Below, piece by piece: positions 1-6,730 of a stretch of DNA of 9,836 nt; positions within the stretch are counted from its first letter, which is position 1, and each line of letters begins with the position of its first letter. Below the pieces are notes generated by a model, which was given only the letters and a program-made list of their open reading frames with translations, searched no databases and was not told the origin of the DNA. Position numbers and translations under genes: made by a program. The stretch spans positions 1 to 9,836 of the forward strand of contig JAPYWM010000035.1 of NCBI GenBank assembly GCA_028276345.1, in the 5' to 3' direction. Origin of the DNA: Sphingobacterium sp. (GTDB lineage: Bacteria; Bacteroidota; Bacteroidia; SpSt-205).

Positions 1-2
1 CT

Positions 3-65
3 ACGCCCTATCCCCACGGCCTAAACTTCTATACCGCCACACCCTTTCCCCATAAGGTGGTGTGA
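3..65 (+). CDS. Possible 3' end of an upstream gene (partial, 20 codons)
   Basis: Frame 3 is open from the window edge and stops at TGA 63-65. The visible tail reads TPYPHGLNFYTATPFPHKVV. Many of its codons end in C, like much of the coding sequence elsewhere in the window, which is the only positive sign. Frame 2 is also open, to TAA 53-55, so the choice is uncertain, and a hairpin (38-64) overlaps the end. Twenty codons are too few to assign a family. The stretch could equally be non-coding. Confidence 0.3.
   Translation, partial: TPYPHGLNFYTATPFPHKVV
38..64 (+). other. Hairpin near the left edge
   Basis: Bases 38-47 pair with 54-64 around the loop CCCCAT, giving about ten pairs with one bulged T (58) and one G-T wobble. 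No T-tract follows, so it is not a standard intrinsic terminator. It could mark the 3' end of an upstream transcript, since it sits at the possible stop codon at 63-65. Confidence 0.35.
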
Positions 66-159
66 GGGCATCGGGTGCTGGGGATGGCTGGCTGGGAAGT
101 CCGGGAGGTAGGTATGGCCTAAGGTCTGAACCCCGATGTGCTTATTTGACTTTTCGTTG

Positions 160-167
160 TAAATTTG
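160..167 (+). promoter_or_regulatory. Candidate -7 element TAAATTTG (upstream, secondary)
   Basis: TAAATTTG fits the Bacteroidota -7 consensus TAnnTTTG exactly. The -33 position 19 nt upstream reads only TGTG (137-140), a partial match to TTTG. If active, it would start a transcript near 172 that contains the hairpin at 208-232. That could be a long leader for the gene at 304 or a small RNA. The evidence is motif matching only. Confidence 0.3.
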
Positions 168-207
168 GGACGCATGAGCAACCGCGTCCAAACCTTGGGG
201 TTCCAAT

Positions 208-232
208 ATGCCCACCTTTCAGAGGGGGGCAT
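208..232 (+). other. Hairpin in the leader region of the T9SS gene
   Basis: ATGCCCACCT (208-217) pairs with AGGGGGGCAT (223-232) around the loop TTCAG, giving nine pairs with one A-G mismatch. No T run follows; the next bases are CTTAGAGG. It lies about 25 nt upstream of the -33 element of the promoter at 256-286. It may be a terminator-like end of an upstream transcript or a structured leader element. No known riboswitch class is recognised. Confidence 0.4.
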
Positions 233-255
233 CTTAGAGGGGACCGCCTAAGGGG

Positions 256-286
256 TTTGGAGGTTTGGAATTTTGCCGTAACTTTG
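256..286 (+). promoter_or_regulatory. Bacteroidota-type promoter of the T9SS gene
   Basis: A -33 element TTTG (256-259) and a -7 element TAACTTTG (279-286) are separated by 19 nt. This agrees with the Bacteroidota primary sigma factor consensus (TTTG, then TAnnTTTG). Transcription would start around 290, leaving a leader of about 13 nt that is almost entirely the ribosome binding site. A second TTTG at 264-267 is too close to serve as the -33 element. Confidence 0.65.
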
Positions 287-290
287 GACG

Positions 291-298
291 AAAGGAGG
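291..298 (+). promoter_or_regulatory. Strong Shine-Dalgarno that sets the start at 304
   Basis: AAAGGAGG lies 5 nt before ATG 304. It fixes the start there rather than at the in-frame ATG 265, which lies upstream of both the -7 element and this site and would place extra residues before a clear signal peptide. Such a full site is unusual in a phylum where most genes lack one. Confidence 0.8.
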
Positions 299-303
299 TA
301 GTT

Positions 304-2127
304 ATGAATACCGCAAGAAACCTATTCGTCCTGACAGGGCTTGCTACGGTGCTTTGGGCTCAGCCAGATTTAGTTTTCAATCAGGGAGCACTGGTGCATG
401 TCCAGGCAAATGCCCTCGTCTACGTCCAGGGCGGCTATGTAAATAACGACAACGCTGGAAACGATGGCGTTACCAACAACTACGGCACCATCCAGCTCGT
501 CAATAACGCCGGCGGCTGGCGCGGCAATCTCACCATCGGTACGGGGGCCGAGTTCAATACCTACCCAGGCTCGTGGGTGTATTTACAAGGGGACTATACC
601 AATGATGGTTATTACCGGGCGGGAACCGGGGCCTACGGCGGTACCATTGAGTTCAACGGCACCGATATCCAGACCTACCAGAATACAGCCAATGTTCAGG
701 CCTGGACCTTAGAAAATGTGCGCATCAACAATACGGGGCCCCTAAACCTTCGGCATGTGCGTATTCTGGGTACGACTACGCAAGACATGCATATCCGAAG
801 CAGCCTGTACTTTGCAAGCGGCCGCATCCACACCGAAGGAAGTACCGAAGTGCGGATGATAAACACCTCTCCGACCGCTATCACCCGTCAACTCGGTGCA
901 CCTGCGACACCAGCCACCTTTGCTACCCTGGTTAACCCGCAAAACATAGACCAATACATTTATGGTACCCTCCGCTGGAATGTCGCGGCTAATCAGACCT
1001 ATCCCTTCATCGTAGGGGGCGATCCGGGGGTAGATGCTAATCCTGATCGGGGCATCCAGCGGATAGACGTGCAGATTGCGGCAGGCGGGGGTGGGCATTA
1101 TGTGCGGGTGCGGTTTGACCCCACGGTGCAGGGATCTTTTACAAATACCACCTACTGCCGACCCGGTGACCCGACCCCAAGCTATACCTACTACCCTCTC
1201 AACAATGGGCGGTGGGAGGTTATGCCTTTTGCCAGTATAACCTCAGCAACTGCCAGTGCGCATGCCGACTTAGCAGGAGTCACGATGTACAACCGCGTGG
1301 TGACCAATGCGACGACCAGCGGTCTCTGTCCAGCCCCCGGGCCAGGAACTGGAACGGATGATTACTGGGGCAATAACCCCGGCTATCCTACCGACCAATG
1401 CTATGTAGGATATAATCAAAGCGCAACGGGCCAGCTCACCCCACCTAATAACTGCCAAGGGAGTAACACTGGCTTCCTGGTGACTCGTACGGGCTTCAAC
1501 AACTACAATCTGAATGGCACTTACTACTACGCTACGGTCTGGACGCAAAATCATCCGCTTCCCTCCGATGAGCTTCGTCTGAGTGCTGCGCCGGCGGGGC
1601 AGGCCATCCGCCTCACCTGGAATATCACCCAGCCCGAAGCCGAATACATCTTAGGCTATGAGCTTTACCGCAAGACTGAAAATGGCACCTTCACCCGCAT
1701 CGCGCAAGTAGACAAACAAGGCCGCATGCAGTACATGCATGACGATGCCTATGTCGCGCCCAATACCCGCTACTTCTATCAGGTCGGGCAGCATGATGTA
1801 TTTGGCAATGTGCGCTACTCCAATATTGTGGAGGCCATGCTCCCCTCCAGAGGGGATGCATTCTCGGCCCAGCTCCAGCCTAATCCCATCACCTCGGAAG
1901 GAAGCCTACTGGTAAACATCCCCGCCGAAGGGATGCTGGCTTTCACCCTCTATGATGCCGCAGGCAAACAGGTAGCCCAGCACAGCTGGACGCTCGCCGC
2001 TGGTGCGCACCAGCTTGACCTCGCTCCTATCCTCGCACAGGTTGCCGCCGGCAACTACAATGCCCATGTAACCTTCGGTGGCGAAGTGAAAACCCTCCGC
2101 CTCATCAAGCTGGACCATATCCGCTAA
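304..2127 (+). CDS. Secreted surface protein with FN3-like domain and T9SS type A sorting domain
   Basis: A 607-residue exported protein of unknown specific function. Residues 1-19 form a signal peptide (MNTARNLFVLTGLATVLWA, then QP), predicting Sec export and cleavage near residue 19. Residues about 20-130 are rich in N, G and Y with short alternating hydrophobic strands (LVHVQ, LVYVQGGYV, WVYLQGDYT), suggesting a beta-solenoid-like fold. The middle (about 130-415) carries four Cys within about 90 residues (the regions YCRPGD, LCPAPG, QCYVGY and NNCQGS), possibly two disulfides. Residues about 420-512 resemble a fibronectin type III domain (IRLTWN, YELYRK, YFYQVGQHD). The last 85 residues resemble a type A T9SS signal: PNP near the start, LYDAAGKQV, then a G-Y strand and a closing KTLRLIKLDHIR. 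It is probably carried across the outer membrane and anchored or released there. It has its own promoter and terminator, so it is monocistronic. The passenger family is not recognised. Confidence 0.82.
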   Translation: MNTARNLFVLTGLATVLWAQPDLVFNQGALVHVQANALVYVQGGYVNNDNAGNDGVTNNYGTIQLVNNAGGWRGNLTIGTGAEFNTYPGSWVYLQGDYTNDGYYRAGTGAYGGTIEFNGTDIQTYQNTANVQAWTLENVRINNTGPLNLRHVRILGTTTQDMHIRSSLYFASGRIHTEGSTEVRMINTSPTAITRQLGAPATPATFATLVNPQNIDQYIYGTLRWNVAANQTYPFIVGGDPGVDANPDRGIQRIDVQIAAGGGGHYVRVRFDPTVQGSFTNTTYCRPGDPTPSYTYYPLNNGRWEVMPFASITSATASAHADLAGVTMYNRVVTNATTSGLCPAPGPGTGTDDYWGNNPGYPTDQCYVGYNQSATGQLTPPNNCQGSNTGFLVTRTGFNNYNLNGTYYYATVWTQNHPLPSDELRLSAAPAGQAIRLTWNITQPEAEYILGYELYRKTENGTFTRIAQVDKQGRMQYMHDDAYVAPNTRYFYQVGQHDVFGNVRYSNIVEAMLPSRGDAFSAQLQPNPITSEGSLLVNIPAEGMLAFTLYDAAGKQVAQHSWTLAAGAHQLDLAPILAQVAAGNYNAHVTFGGEVKTLRLIKLDHIR

Positions 2128-2148
2128 GACTCATCTGCGCAGAGCAGC

Positions 2149-2192
2149 CTTTTGGGGGCGGCAGGATTTCGCCTGCTGCCCCAAGGGTTTTA
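2149..2192 (+). terminator. Intrinsic terminator after the T9SS gene
   Basis: Left arm 2149-2165 and right arm 2172-2187 form a long G/C-rich stem (GGCGGCAGG against CCTGCTGCC, extended outward with one bulged G and a few G-T pairs). The loop is ATTTCG and TTTT follows at 2188-2191. It starts about 20 nt after the stop codon at 2125-2127 and isolates this gene from the efp operon. Confidence 0.8.
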
Positions 2193-2229
2193 TAGCGGCA
2201 GGTATCACCTCGCTATGGCCTACTTTTCG

Positions 2230-2237
2230 CATCTTTG
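2230..2237 (+). promoter_or_regulatory. Probable -7 element of the efp-accB-accC operon
   Basis: CATCTTTG matches TAnnTTTG except for the first base, and resembles the TATCTTTG element in front of recQ. No TTTG or TTG is found 17-21 nt upstream, so the -33 element is weak or absent. The G at 2237 is only 5 nt before the efp ATG, which would give a leader of about 0-2 nt. Confidence 0.45.
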
Positions 2238-2242
2238 CACAG

Positions 2243-2809
2243 ATGGCACAGGCGGTAGATATCCACAATGGGATGATTTTGCGCTTGGATAACGAGCTGT
2301 ACGAAGTGATAGAGTTTCAGCATGTGAAGCCCGGAAAGGGAAACCCCTATGTATATACCCGGATGAAAAATGTCGTCACGGAGAGGGTCTTTGAGCGAAA
2401 CTTCCCCTCTAATACTCGCATAGAGCCGGTGCGGGTGGAGCGCCGCCCATGTCAGTTTTTGTATCAGGAGGGGGACGTGTATTACTTCATGGAGACAGAG
2501 ACGTATGAGCAGTTTCCGGTGCCAAAAGCGCAAATACGGGGCGTGGAGTTTCTCACGGAAAATCAGGTTTGTGAGGCGCTGTGGGATGCGAATACGGATA
2601 CGCTTTTATTTGTAGAGCTGCCGCAGTTTGTAGTGCTGGAAGTGGTAGAGGCCGAAATGGCCGTGAAGGGAGATAGCGTCACTAACGTTATGAAGAATGC
2701 CGTGGTGGCATCTGGGGCGCGTATTAAGGTCCCCCTTTTTGTGGAGGCGGGGGATAAGGTCAAGATTGACACCCGGAAAAAAGAATACGTGGAACGGGTC
2801 AAAGGCTAA
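2243..2809 (+). CDS. efp: Translation elongation factor P
   Basis: EF-P, 188 residues, the usual length. It binds the ribosome between the P and E sites and relieves stalling at consecutive prolines. The N-terminal KOW-like domain includes the loop VKPGKGNP, whose tip K32 corresponds to the lysine that is beta-lysylated in E. coli (K34), so a lysine-type rather than arginine-type factor is expected. Two OB-fold domains follow, with the family hallmarks YQEGDVYYFME in the middle and VKIDTRKKEYVERVKG at the C terminus. The start ATG 2243 gives the canonical N terminus. There is no Shine-Dalgarno, and a -7-like element ends 5 nt upstream, so the mRNA may be nearly leaderless. accB begins 5 nt after the stop, so the genes are almost certainly co-transcribed. 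An efp-accB-accC order is also seen in other bacteria (from memory). Confidence 0.96.
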   Translation: MAQAVDIHNGMILRLDNELYEVIEFQHVKPGKGNPYVYTRMKNVVTERVFERNFPSNTRIEPVRVERRPCQFLYQEGDVYYFMETETYEQFPVPKAQIRGVEFLTENQVCEALWDANTDTLLFVELPQFVVLEVVEAEMAVKGDSVTNVMKNAVVASGARIKVPLFVEAGDKVKIDTRKKEYVERVKG

Positions 2810-2814
2810 AAGAT

Positions 2815-3300
2815 ATGCAGGTGAAAGATATTTTAGAGCTGCTGAGATTTGTCAGCAAGAGCGACTTTACGGAAGTAACGATCGAGGGGCCAGAATGGAA
2901 GGTATCGGTGCGGCGTGGGGCAGGTGCACCGGTGGTAGTTTCGGCGCCGGCGACCCCGGTACCCGTGAGTCTCCCGGTGCCTGCGATGTCAGCTACGTCG
3001 GTGGCCCCTTCGCCGGAACCCGCCAAAGCCGCCTCGCCCGAGCCTCCTAAGAAAAATACCGTCTACATCCGCTCCCCGATGGTAGGTACCTTTTATCGGG
3101 CGCCTGCCCCGGAAAAGCCCCCTTATGTGCAGGTTGGCGACATCGTCCAAAAGGGCCAGGTCGTCTGTATCATTGAAGCCATGAAGCTCTTCAATGAAAT
3201 CCAGTCCGAAGTGAGCGGAAAAATCGTGCGCATTCTCGTGGAAAATGCCCAGCCTGTGGAGTACGACCAGCCCTTATTTGAGGTAGAACCCATAGAATAA
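2815..3300 (+). CDS. accB: Biotin carboxyl carrier protein of acetyl-CoA carboxylase
   Basis: BCCP, 161 residues. It carries the biotin that shuttles carboxyl groups from biotin carboxylase to the carboxyltransferase in the first committed step of fatty acid synthesis. Residues 1-38 are the N-terminal helix and strand (MQVKDILELLRFVSKSDFTE, then WKVSVRR). Residues about 39-80 form an Ala/Pro/Val-rich flexible linker. The biotinyl domain spans about 82-161, with the attachment motif EAMKLFNEI and biotinylated K124. The thumb-type sequence MVGTFYRAPAPEKPPYV precedes it, as in E. coli-type BCCPs. Its start is 5 nt after efp and its stop 4 nt before accC, so it is the middle gene of the operon. 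Only a weak AAAAG-like site precedes the ATG. Codons change from G-ending to mostly C-ending in the region of the linker's end (about 3010). Confidence 0.96.
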   Translation: MQVKDILELLRFVSKSDFTEVTIEGPEWKVSVRRGAGAPVVVSAPATPVPVSLPVPAMSATSVAPSPEPAKAASPEPPKKNTVYIRSPMVGTFYRAPAPEKPPYVQVGDIVQKGQVVCIIEAMKLFNEIQSEVSGKIVRILVENAQPVEYDQPLFEVEPIE

Positions 3301-3304
3301 GGCG

Positions 3305-4654
3305 ATGTTCAAGAAGATTTTGATTGCGAACCGTGGCGAGATTGCGCTGCGGATCATTCGGACGTGCAAGGAAATGGGGATATCCACGGTGGCGGTGTAT
3401 TCCACGGCGGACCGGGAGAGTCTCCATGTGCGGTTTGCGGATGAGGCGGTGTGTATCGGGCCGCCCCCCAGCAAGGAAAGCTACCTCAATATCCCCGCCA
3501 TTATGTCGGCGGTAGAGGTAACCGCCGCGGATGCGGTGCATCCCGGCTATGGGTTTTTGTCGGAAAATGAAAAGTTTGCGCGGATCTGTGCGGATTACGG
3601 GGTCAAGTTTATCGGGCCGTCGCCGGAGGCGATAGCGGCCATGGGGGATAAAGCCACGGCAAAAGCCACAGCTAAAAAGGCGGGGGTCCCGGTGGTGCCC
3701 GGCTCTGAGGGGGTACTTGCCAGCCTCTCCGAAGCCCAGAAAGTCGCTAAGGAGATCGGCTATCCCGTCCTCCTCAAGGCCACAGCCGGCGGCGGCGGTA
3801 AAGGCATGCGTGTCGTATGGAAGCCTGAAGACTTAGAAGATGCCTGGAATATCGCTCGGGCCGAGGCTCAAGCCGCTTTTGGCAATGACGGCCTCTATAT
3901 GGAAAAGTACATCCAAAACCCCCGGCATATTGAAGTGCAAGTGGTGGGCGACCAGTACGGCAATGTCTCGCACTTATCGGAGCGGGATTGTACCATCCAG
4001 CGTCGCCACCAGAAGCTCATTGAAGAAGCCCCGAGCCCTGCTATTACCCCTGAGCTGCGCGAAAAACTCGGCGATGCTGCCGTCCGCTTGGCCAAAGCTA
4101 TTAACTATGAGAGCGCCGGCACTGTGGAGTTCATCTTTGATCAGGATACGGGCGAATTCTACTTCATGGAGATGAACACGCGCATCCAGGTCGAGCACCC
4201 GGTTACCGAGGAGATTTTCTTCTTTGACCTTATCAAAGAGCAGATCAAGGTAGCGGCGGGCGTCCCTGTTTCGGGAAGGCACTACTTTCCCAGCAACCGC
4301 TGGGCCATGGAAGTGCGCATCAATGCTGAAGACCCCTACAATAACTTCCGTCCTACACCTGGAAAGATTGAGCACTTTCATAAGCCCGGCGGCCATGGCG
4401 TGCGCGTGGATACGCATGTGTATGCGGGCTATCGCATTCCTTCCCACTATGACTCCATGATTGCTAAACTCATCGTGGCTGACTTTTCCCGGGAAGAGGT
4501 GATAAACAAGATGCTGCGTGCGCTGGATGAGTTCATCATAGAAGGCCCGGGCCTCCAAACGACCATTCCTATCCTCAAGCAAATTCTTCGCACCGAGGCT
4601 TTCCAGAAGGGCACTTATAACACCCGCTTTTTAGAGACTTTTTCCTTTCGATAA
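3305..4654 (+). CDS. accC: Biotin carboxylase subunit of acetyl-CoA carboxylase
   Basis: Biotin carboxylase, 449 residues, the same size as the E. coli enzyme. It carboxylates the biotin of AccB using ATP and bicarbonate. The N-terminal domain begins KKILIANRGEIALRI and contains HPGYGFLSEN. The ATP-grasp domain carries the glycine-rich loop GGGGKGM (K166), SERDCTIQRRHQK, and the catalytic cluster E289, N291 and R293 in MEMNTRIQVEHP, each one position beyond E. coli E288, N290 and R292. The C-terminal domain includes EVRINAEDP and HYDSMIAKLI. No key residue is missing. It starts 4 nt after accB with only a short AAGG upstream, so translation is probably coupled. Synonymous codon use switches abruptly near codon 138. 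It ends 33 nt from the convergent manC stop, with a hairpin between. The carboxyltransferase genes are not in the window. Confidence 0.97.
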   Translation: MFKKILIANRGEIALRIIRTCKEMGISTVAVYSTADRESLHVRFADEAVCIGPPPSKESYLNIPAIMSAVEVTAADAVHPGYGFLSENEKFARICADYGVKFIGPSPEAIAAMGDKATAKATAKKAGVPVVPGSEGVLASLSEAQKVAKEIGYPVLLKATAGGGGKGMRVVWKPEDLEDAWNIARAEAQAAFGNDGLYMEKYIQNPRHIEVQVVGDQYGNVSHLSERDCTIQRRHQKLIEEAPSPAITPELREKLGDAAVRLAKAINYESAGTVEFIFDQDTGEFYFMEMNTRIQVEHPVTEEIFFFDLIKEQIKVAAGVPVSGRHYFPSNRWAMEVRINAEDPYNNFRPTPGKIEHFHKPGGHGVRVDTHVYAGYRIPSHYDSMIAKLIVADFSREEVINKMLRALDEFIIEGPGLQTTIPILKQILRTEAFQKGTYNTRFLETFSFR

Positions 4655-4675
4655 CTGCTCTTCCGACTTTGCTCA

Positions 4676-4711
4676 GGGGGAAAGGCCTTACAGATAGTCT
4701 GCCTTTCCCTC
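4676..4711. terminator. Hairpin between convergent accC and manC, possible bidirectional terminator
   Basis: GGGGGAAAGGC (4676-4686) pairs with GCCTTTCCCTC (4701-4711), giving eleven pairs with one G-T, around a 14-nt loop that contains the manC stop codon (4688-4690). The right arm lies in the last codons of manC. There is no T-tract in either direction, so termination would be weak or factor-assisted. Its position between two convergent genes is the main reason for the call. Confidence 0.45.
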
Positions 4712-5752
4712 CGCTTGCAACCGTCCCACAATCCCCCTGATGTGCTGCTCCTGCGAGCGAGGCAAAATCAACAGCGCATCTGCTGTATCCACCACTAAAT
4801 ACCCTTGTAGCCCAACAGCATACAAGAGTCGCTTTCCAGAGGCGCTAAAAATAAAGCAATCTCTCACGTTTTCTGCGAAAATCTGACCATTTAGAACATT
4901 GCCTGCCTCATCGTGTGATAGAACCTGATATAGGGCTTCCCAGCTGCCTAAGTCCCACCACCGAAATTGCCCTTCCACCACATGTACCTCTTCGTACTTT
5001 TCCATGATAGCGTAGTCAAACGAAATAGCGGGGCACTGCTGGAAACGCTCCCGCAGCTGCTCGCCACCCATTTTCCCTGCTTCCCCCAGTAGTTCATATA
5101 ACTCTGGAGCATGCTTCTCATAGGCTCGAAGAAGCGTAGCTGCCTGGGCGATAAACATTCCGCTATTCCACAAAAAGTCGCCACTCTGTAAAAAAAGTTC
5201 GGCCAGCTCAAGGGAGGGCTTCTCAGTAAAAGTTTTTACTTTATAGCAGAAACTGCTGCTTTCAGGCGAAGGGATGTACTGGATATAGCCGTACCCCGTG
5301 TGGGGTGAGGTAGGTCGAATGCCTATGGTGTAGATACCTCGTTGGAGGTTGCACTGGGAAAAGAGCCTATCCATGAGGGCGAGGAGCTGGGCTTCGTCGG
5401 GGATGTAGTGGTCGGCAGGTACGATCCAGAGTATTGCCTCTGGGTCGTGGTGGTAGAGGTGCGAAGCGGCCCAGAGGATGCTGGCGGCGGTATTGCGCTG
5501 AAGGGGTTCTAAGAGAAGGTGGTCGGCTGGCAATTCGGGCAGCTGGGCACGAAGTAAGGCCTCATGCATCTGAGCCCCTACAACCCAGATGTGGTTAGGA
5601 GAGAGCCGTTGACGTAGCCGAGCATAAGTCGCCTGCAAAAGGCTCCGGCCCACACCTAATATGTCTAAAAATTGCTTGGGCTGGGACGCTCGGCTCACGG
5701 GCCAGAAGCGAGTTCCCATTCCACCTGCTAATATCACGCCATGGATGTTCAT
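4688..5752 (-). CDS. manC: Mannose-1-phosphate guanylyltransferase (short, monofunctional)
   Basis: A 354-residue nucleotidyltransferase predicted to make GDP-mannose from mannose-1-phosphate and GTP for envelope polysaccharides, in the cytoplasm. The signature AGGMGTRFWPVSR (9-21) with PKQF at 25-28 is the GTP-binding loop of the family. PADH (112-115) carries the metal-binding Asp, FTEKP (175-179) is the sugar-phosphate-binding motif, and FDYAIMEK and WDLGSWE follow. It lacks the C-terminal cupin phosphomannose isomerase domain of the roughly 480-residue AlgA/ManC type, so it is monofunctional. The start ATG overlaps the kpsF stop by 4 nt (ATGA), and GGGAGGG lies 6 nt upstream inside kpsF, so translation is coupled or re-initiated. 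A different hexose-1-phosphate guanylyltransferase specificity cannot be fully excluded from sequence. Confidence 0.9.
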   Translation of the reverse strand: MNIHGVILAGGMGTRFWPVSRASQPKQFLDILGVGRSLLQATYARLRQRLSPNHIWVVGAQMHEALLRAQLPELPADHLLLEPLQRNTAASILWAASHLYHHDPEAILWIVPADHYIPDEAQLLALMDRLFSQCNLQRGIYTIGIRPTSPHTGYGYIQYIPSPESSSFCYKVKTFTEKPSLELAELFLQSGDFLWNSGMFIAQAATLLRAYEKHAPELYELLGEAGKMGGEQLRERFQQCPAISFDYAIMEKYEEVHVVEGQFRWWDLGSWEALYQVLSHDEAGNVLNGQIFAENVRDCFIFSASGKRLLYAVGLQGYLVVDTADALLILPRSQEQHIRGIVGRLQAEGKADYL

Positions 5753-6708
5753 CGGATACCCTCCCGAATAATATCATGAAAGTGGATCATTCCATAAGGC
5801 TCTTCGCCATCCAGGACGATAAGCTGAGAGACTTTATACTTTTCCATCAGCTGGAGGGCTTCGTAGGCTTTTTGATTGGCTTGGACGACTTTTGGGGTAG
5901 GGGTGGCGATGTCGAGGGCTTTGTAGGTAAAGAGCTGAGGGAGGGAATATTTTTCGAGGGCCCGGCGAATGTCCCCATCTGTGATGATACCGCGCAGGAA
6001 GGGGGCATCGGAGCTCAAGACAGCCACAGCGCCTTTGCGTCCCTGCGTGATTTGGATGAGCACTTCTTGCAGGGGGGCATCTGCGGGGACGGCGGGCAAG
6101 TGCGGTTCGGTGAGGTCTCGCACGCGCAACGTGAGGCGCTTGCCTAAGGCGCCGGCGGGGTGGGTCGCAGCAAAGTCATGGGGGCCAAAGTCGCGGGCTT
6201 TCATGAGGGTCATGGCGAGCGCATCCCCAAAGGCCAGCGCCACCGTCGTAGAAGCTGTAGGCGTGAGGTTGTGCGGGCAAGCCTCACGTTCTACGGAAAG
6301 GTCTATAACCCAGTCGGCCTGACGGGCGATTGTGCTCTGGGGGTCTCCCACGCAAGCCGCTATGCGTGCTCCCCGTTCCCGGAGTACCGGCAGGAGCGCT
6401 TTCACCTCCGGCGTCTCACCGCTCTTAGAAAATATCAGCGCGATATCCCCCGCCTGTACGATTCCGACATCCCCATGAAGCGCTTCGGCGGCGTGAAGCC
6501 AGACCGCTGGCGTCCCTACGGAGTTTAGCGTGGCGGCAATCTTTCGAGCAATATGCGCACTTTTCCCGATCCCAGTTACGATAATCTTGCCGGGCATTTC
6601 CAGGATCGCTGCTACCAGGGCCTCAAAGGAGGGTCCTATCCGCTCCGCTGCCCGTAAAATAGCCTGCGCTTCCGTTTGGAGGACCCAGCGAGCCAACTCC
6701 GTGTGCAT
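5749..6708 (-). CDS. kpsF: Arabinose-5-phosphate isomerase (KpsF/GutQ/KdsD family)
   Basis: A 319-residue isomerase that converts ribulose-5-phosphate to arabinose-5-phosphate, the precursor of Kdo in lipopolysaccharide. The SIS domain (about 38-190) has GIGKSAHIARK, EALHGDVG, SKSGETPE and THPAGALGKRL. The four residues implicated in E. coli KdsD catalysis (K59, H88, E111, H193) correspond to K49, H78, E101 and H183, all shifted by ten, so the enzyme should be active. Two CBS domains fill about 197-319, with TDGDIRRALE and a second repeat ending MIHFHDIIREGIR. The usual HPGG is HPAG here. ATG 6708 is preferred because it yields the standard N terminus. The leader is A-rich (AAGCAAAAAAGCCC) with no Shine-Dalgarno. 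It heads a two-gene operon with manC and is divergent from recQ. Confidence 0.95.
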   Translation of the reverse strand: MHTELARWVLQTEAQAILRAAERIGPSFEALVAAILEMPGKIIVTGIGKSAHIARKIAATLNSVGTPAVWLHAAEALHGDVGIVQAGDIALIFSKSGETPEVKALLPVLRERGARIAACVGDPQSTIARQADWVIDLSVEREACPHNLTPTASTTVALAFGDALAMTLMKARDFGPHDFAATHPAGALGKRLTLRVRDLTEPHLPAVPADAPLQEVLIQITQGRKGAVAVLSSDAPFLRGIITDGDIRRALEKYSLPQLFTYKALDIATPTPKVVQANQKAYEALQLMEKYKVSQLIVLDGEEPYGMIHFHDIIREGIR

Positions 6709-6721
6709 GGGCTTTTTTGCT

Positions 6722-6729
6722 TATCTTTG
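6722..6729 (+). promoter_or_regulatory. -7 element of the recQ promoter
   Basis: TATCTTTG is an exact TAnnTTTG match. It predicts a start near 6735 and a leader of about 19 nt. No TTTG or TTG occurs 17-21 nt upstream, so the -33 element is poor. One base (6730) separates it from the opposed -7 element of kpsF. Confidence 0.6.
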
Positions 6730-6730
6730 G

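Noticed and set aside
21..215. Minus-strand open frame of 64 codons at the left edge
   Set aside because: No recognisable protein features and no promoter or ribosome binding site seen; it crosses two hairpins.
19..251. GCCTAA occurring three times (19-24, 117-122, 246-251)
   Set aside because: Six-base matches at irregular spacing are expected by chance in this composition and have no extended similarity.
62..301. Open frame of 79 codons on the plus strand before the T9SS gene
   Set aside because: Arg/Gly-rich translation with no family resemblance, no ribosome binding site, and it runs through the promoter and Shine-Dalgarno of the next gene.
265..303. Upstream in-frame ATG for the T9SS protein
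   Set aside because: It lies upstream of the -7 element and the Shine-Dalgarno and would add residues before a clear signal peptide.
742..1098. 118-codon minus-strand frame inside the T9SS gene, and 7285-7686 inside recQ
   Set aside because: Both are antisense to convincing genes, with no start signals or recognisable motifs.
3974..4582. 202-codon minus-strand open frame antisense to accC
   Set aside because: A shadow of a highly conserved gene in C-rich codon territory; its translation shows no domain features.
5776..6528. Plus-strand frames of 117-123 codons opposite kpsF
   Set aside because: Low-plausibility translations opposite a complete, conserved SIS-CBS protein with all catalytic residues.
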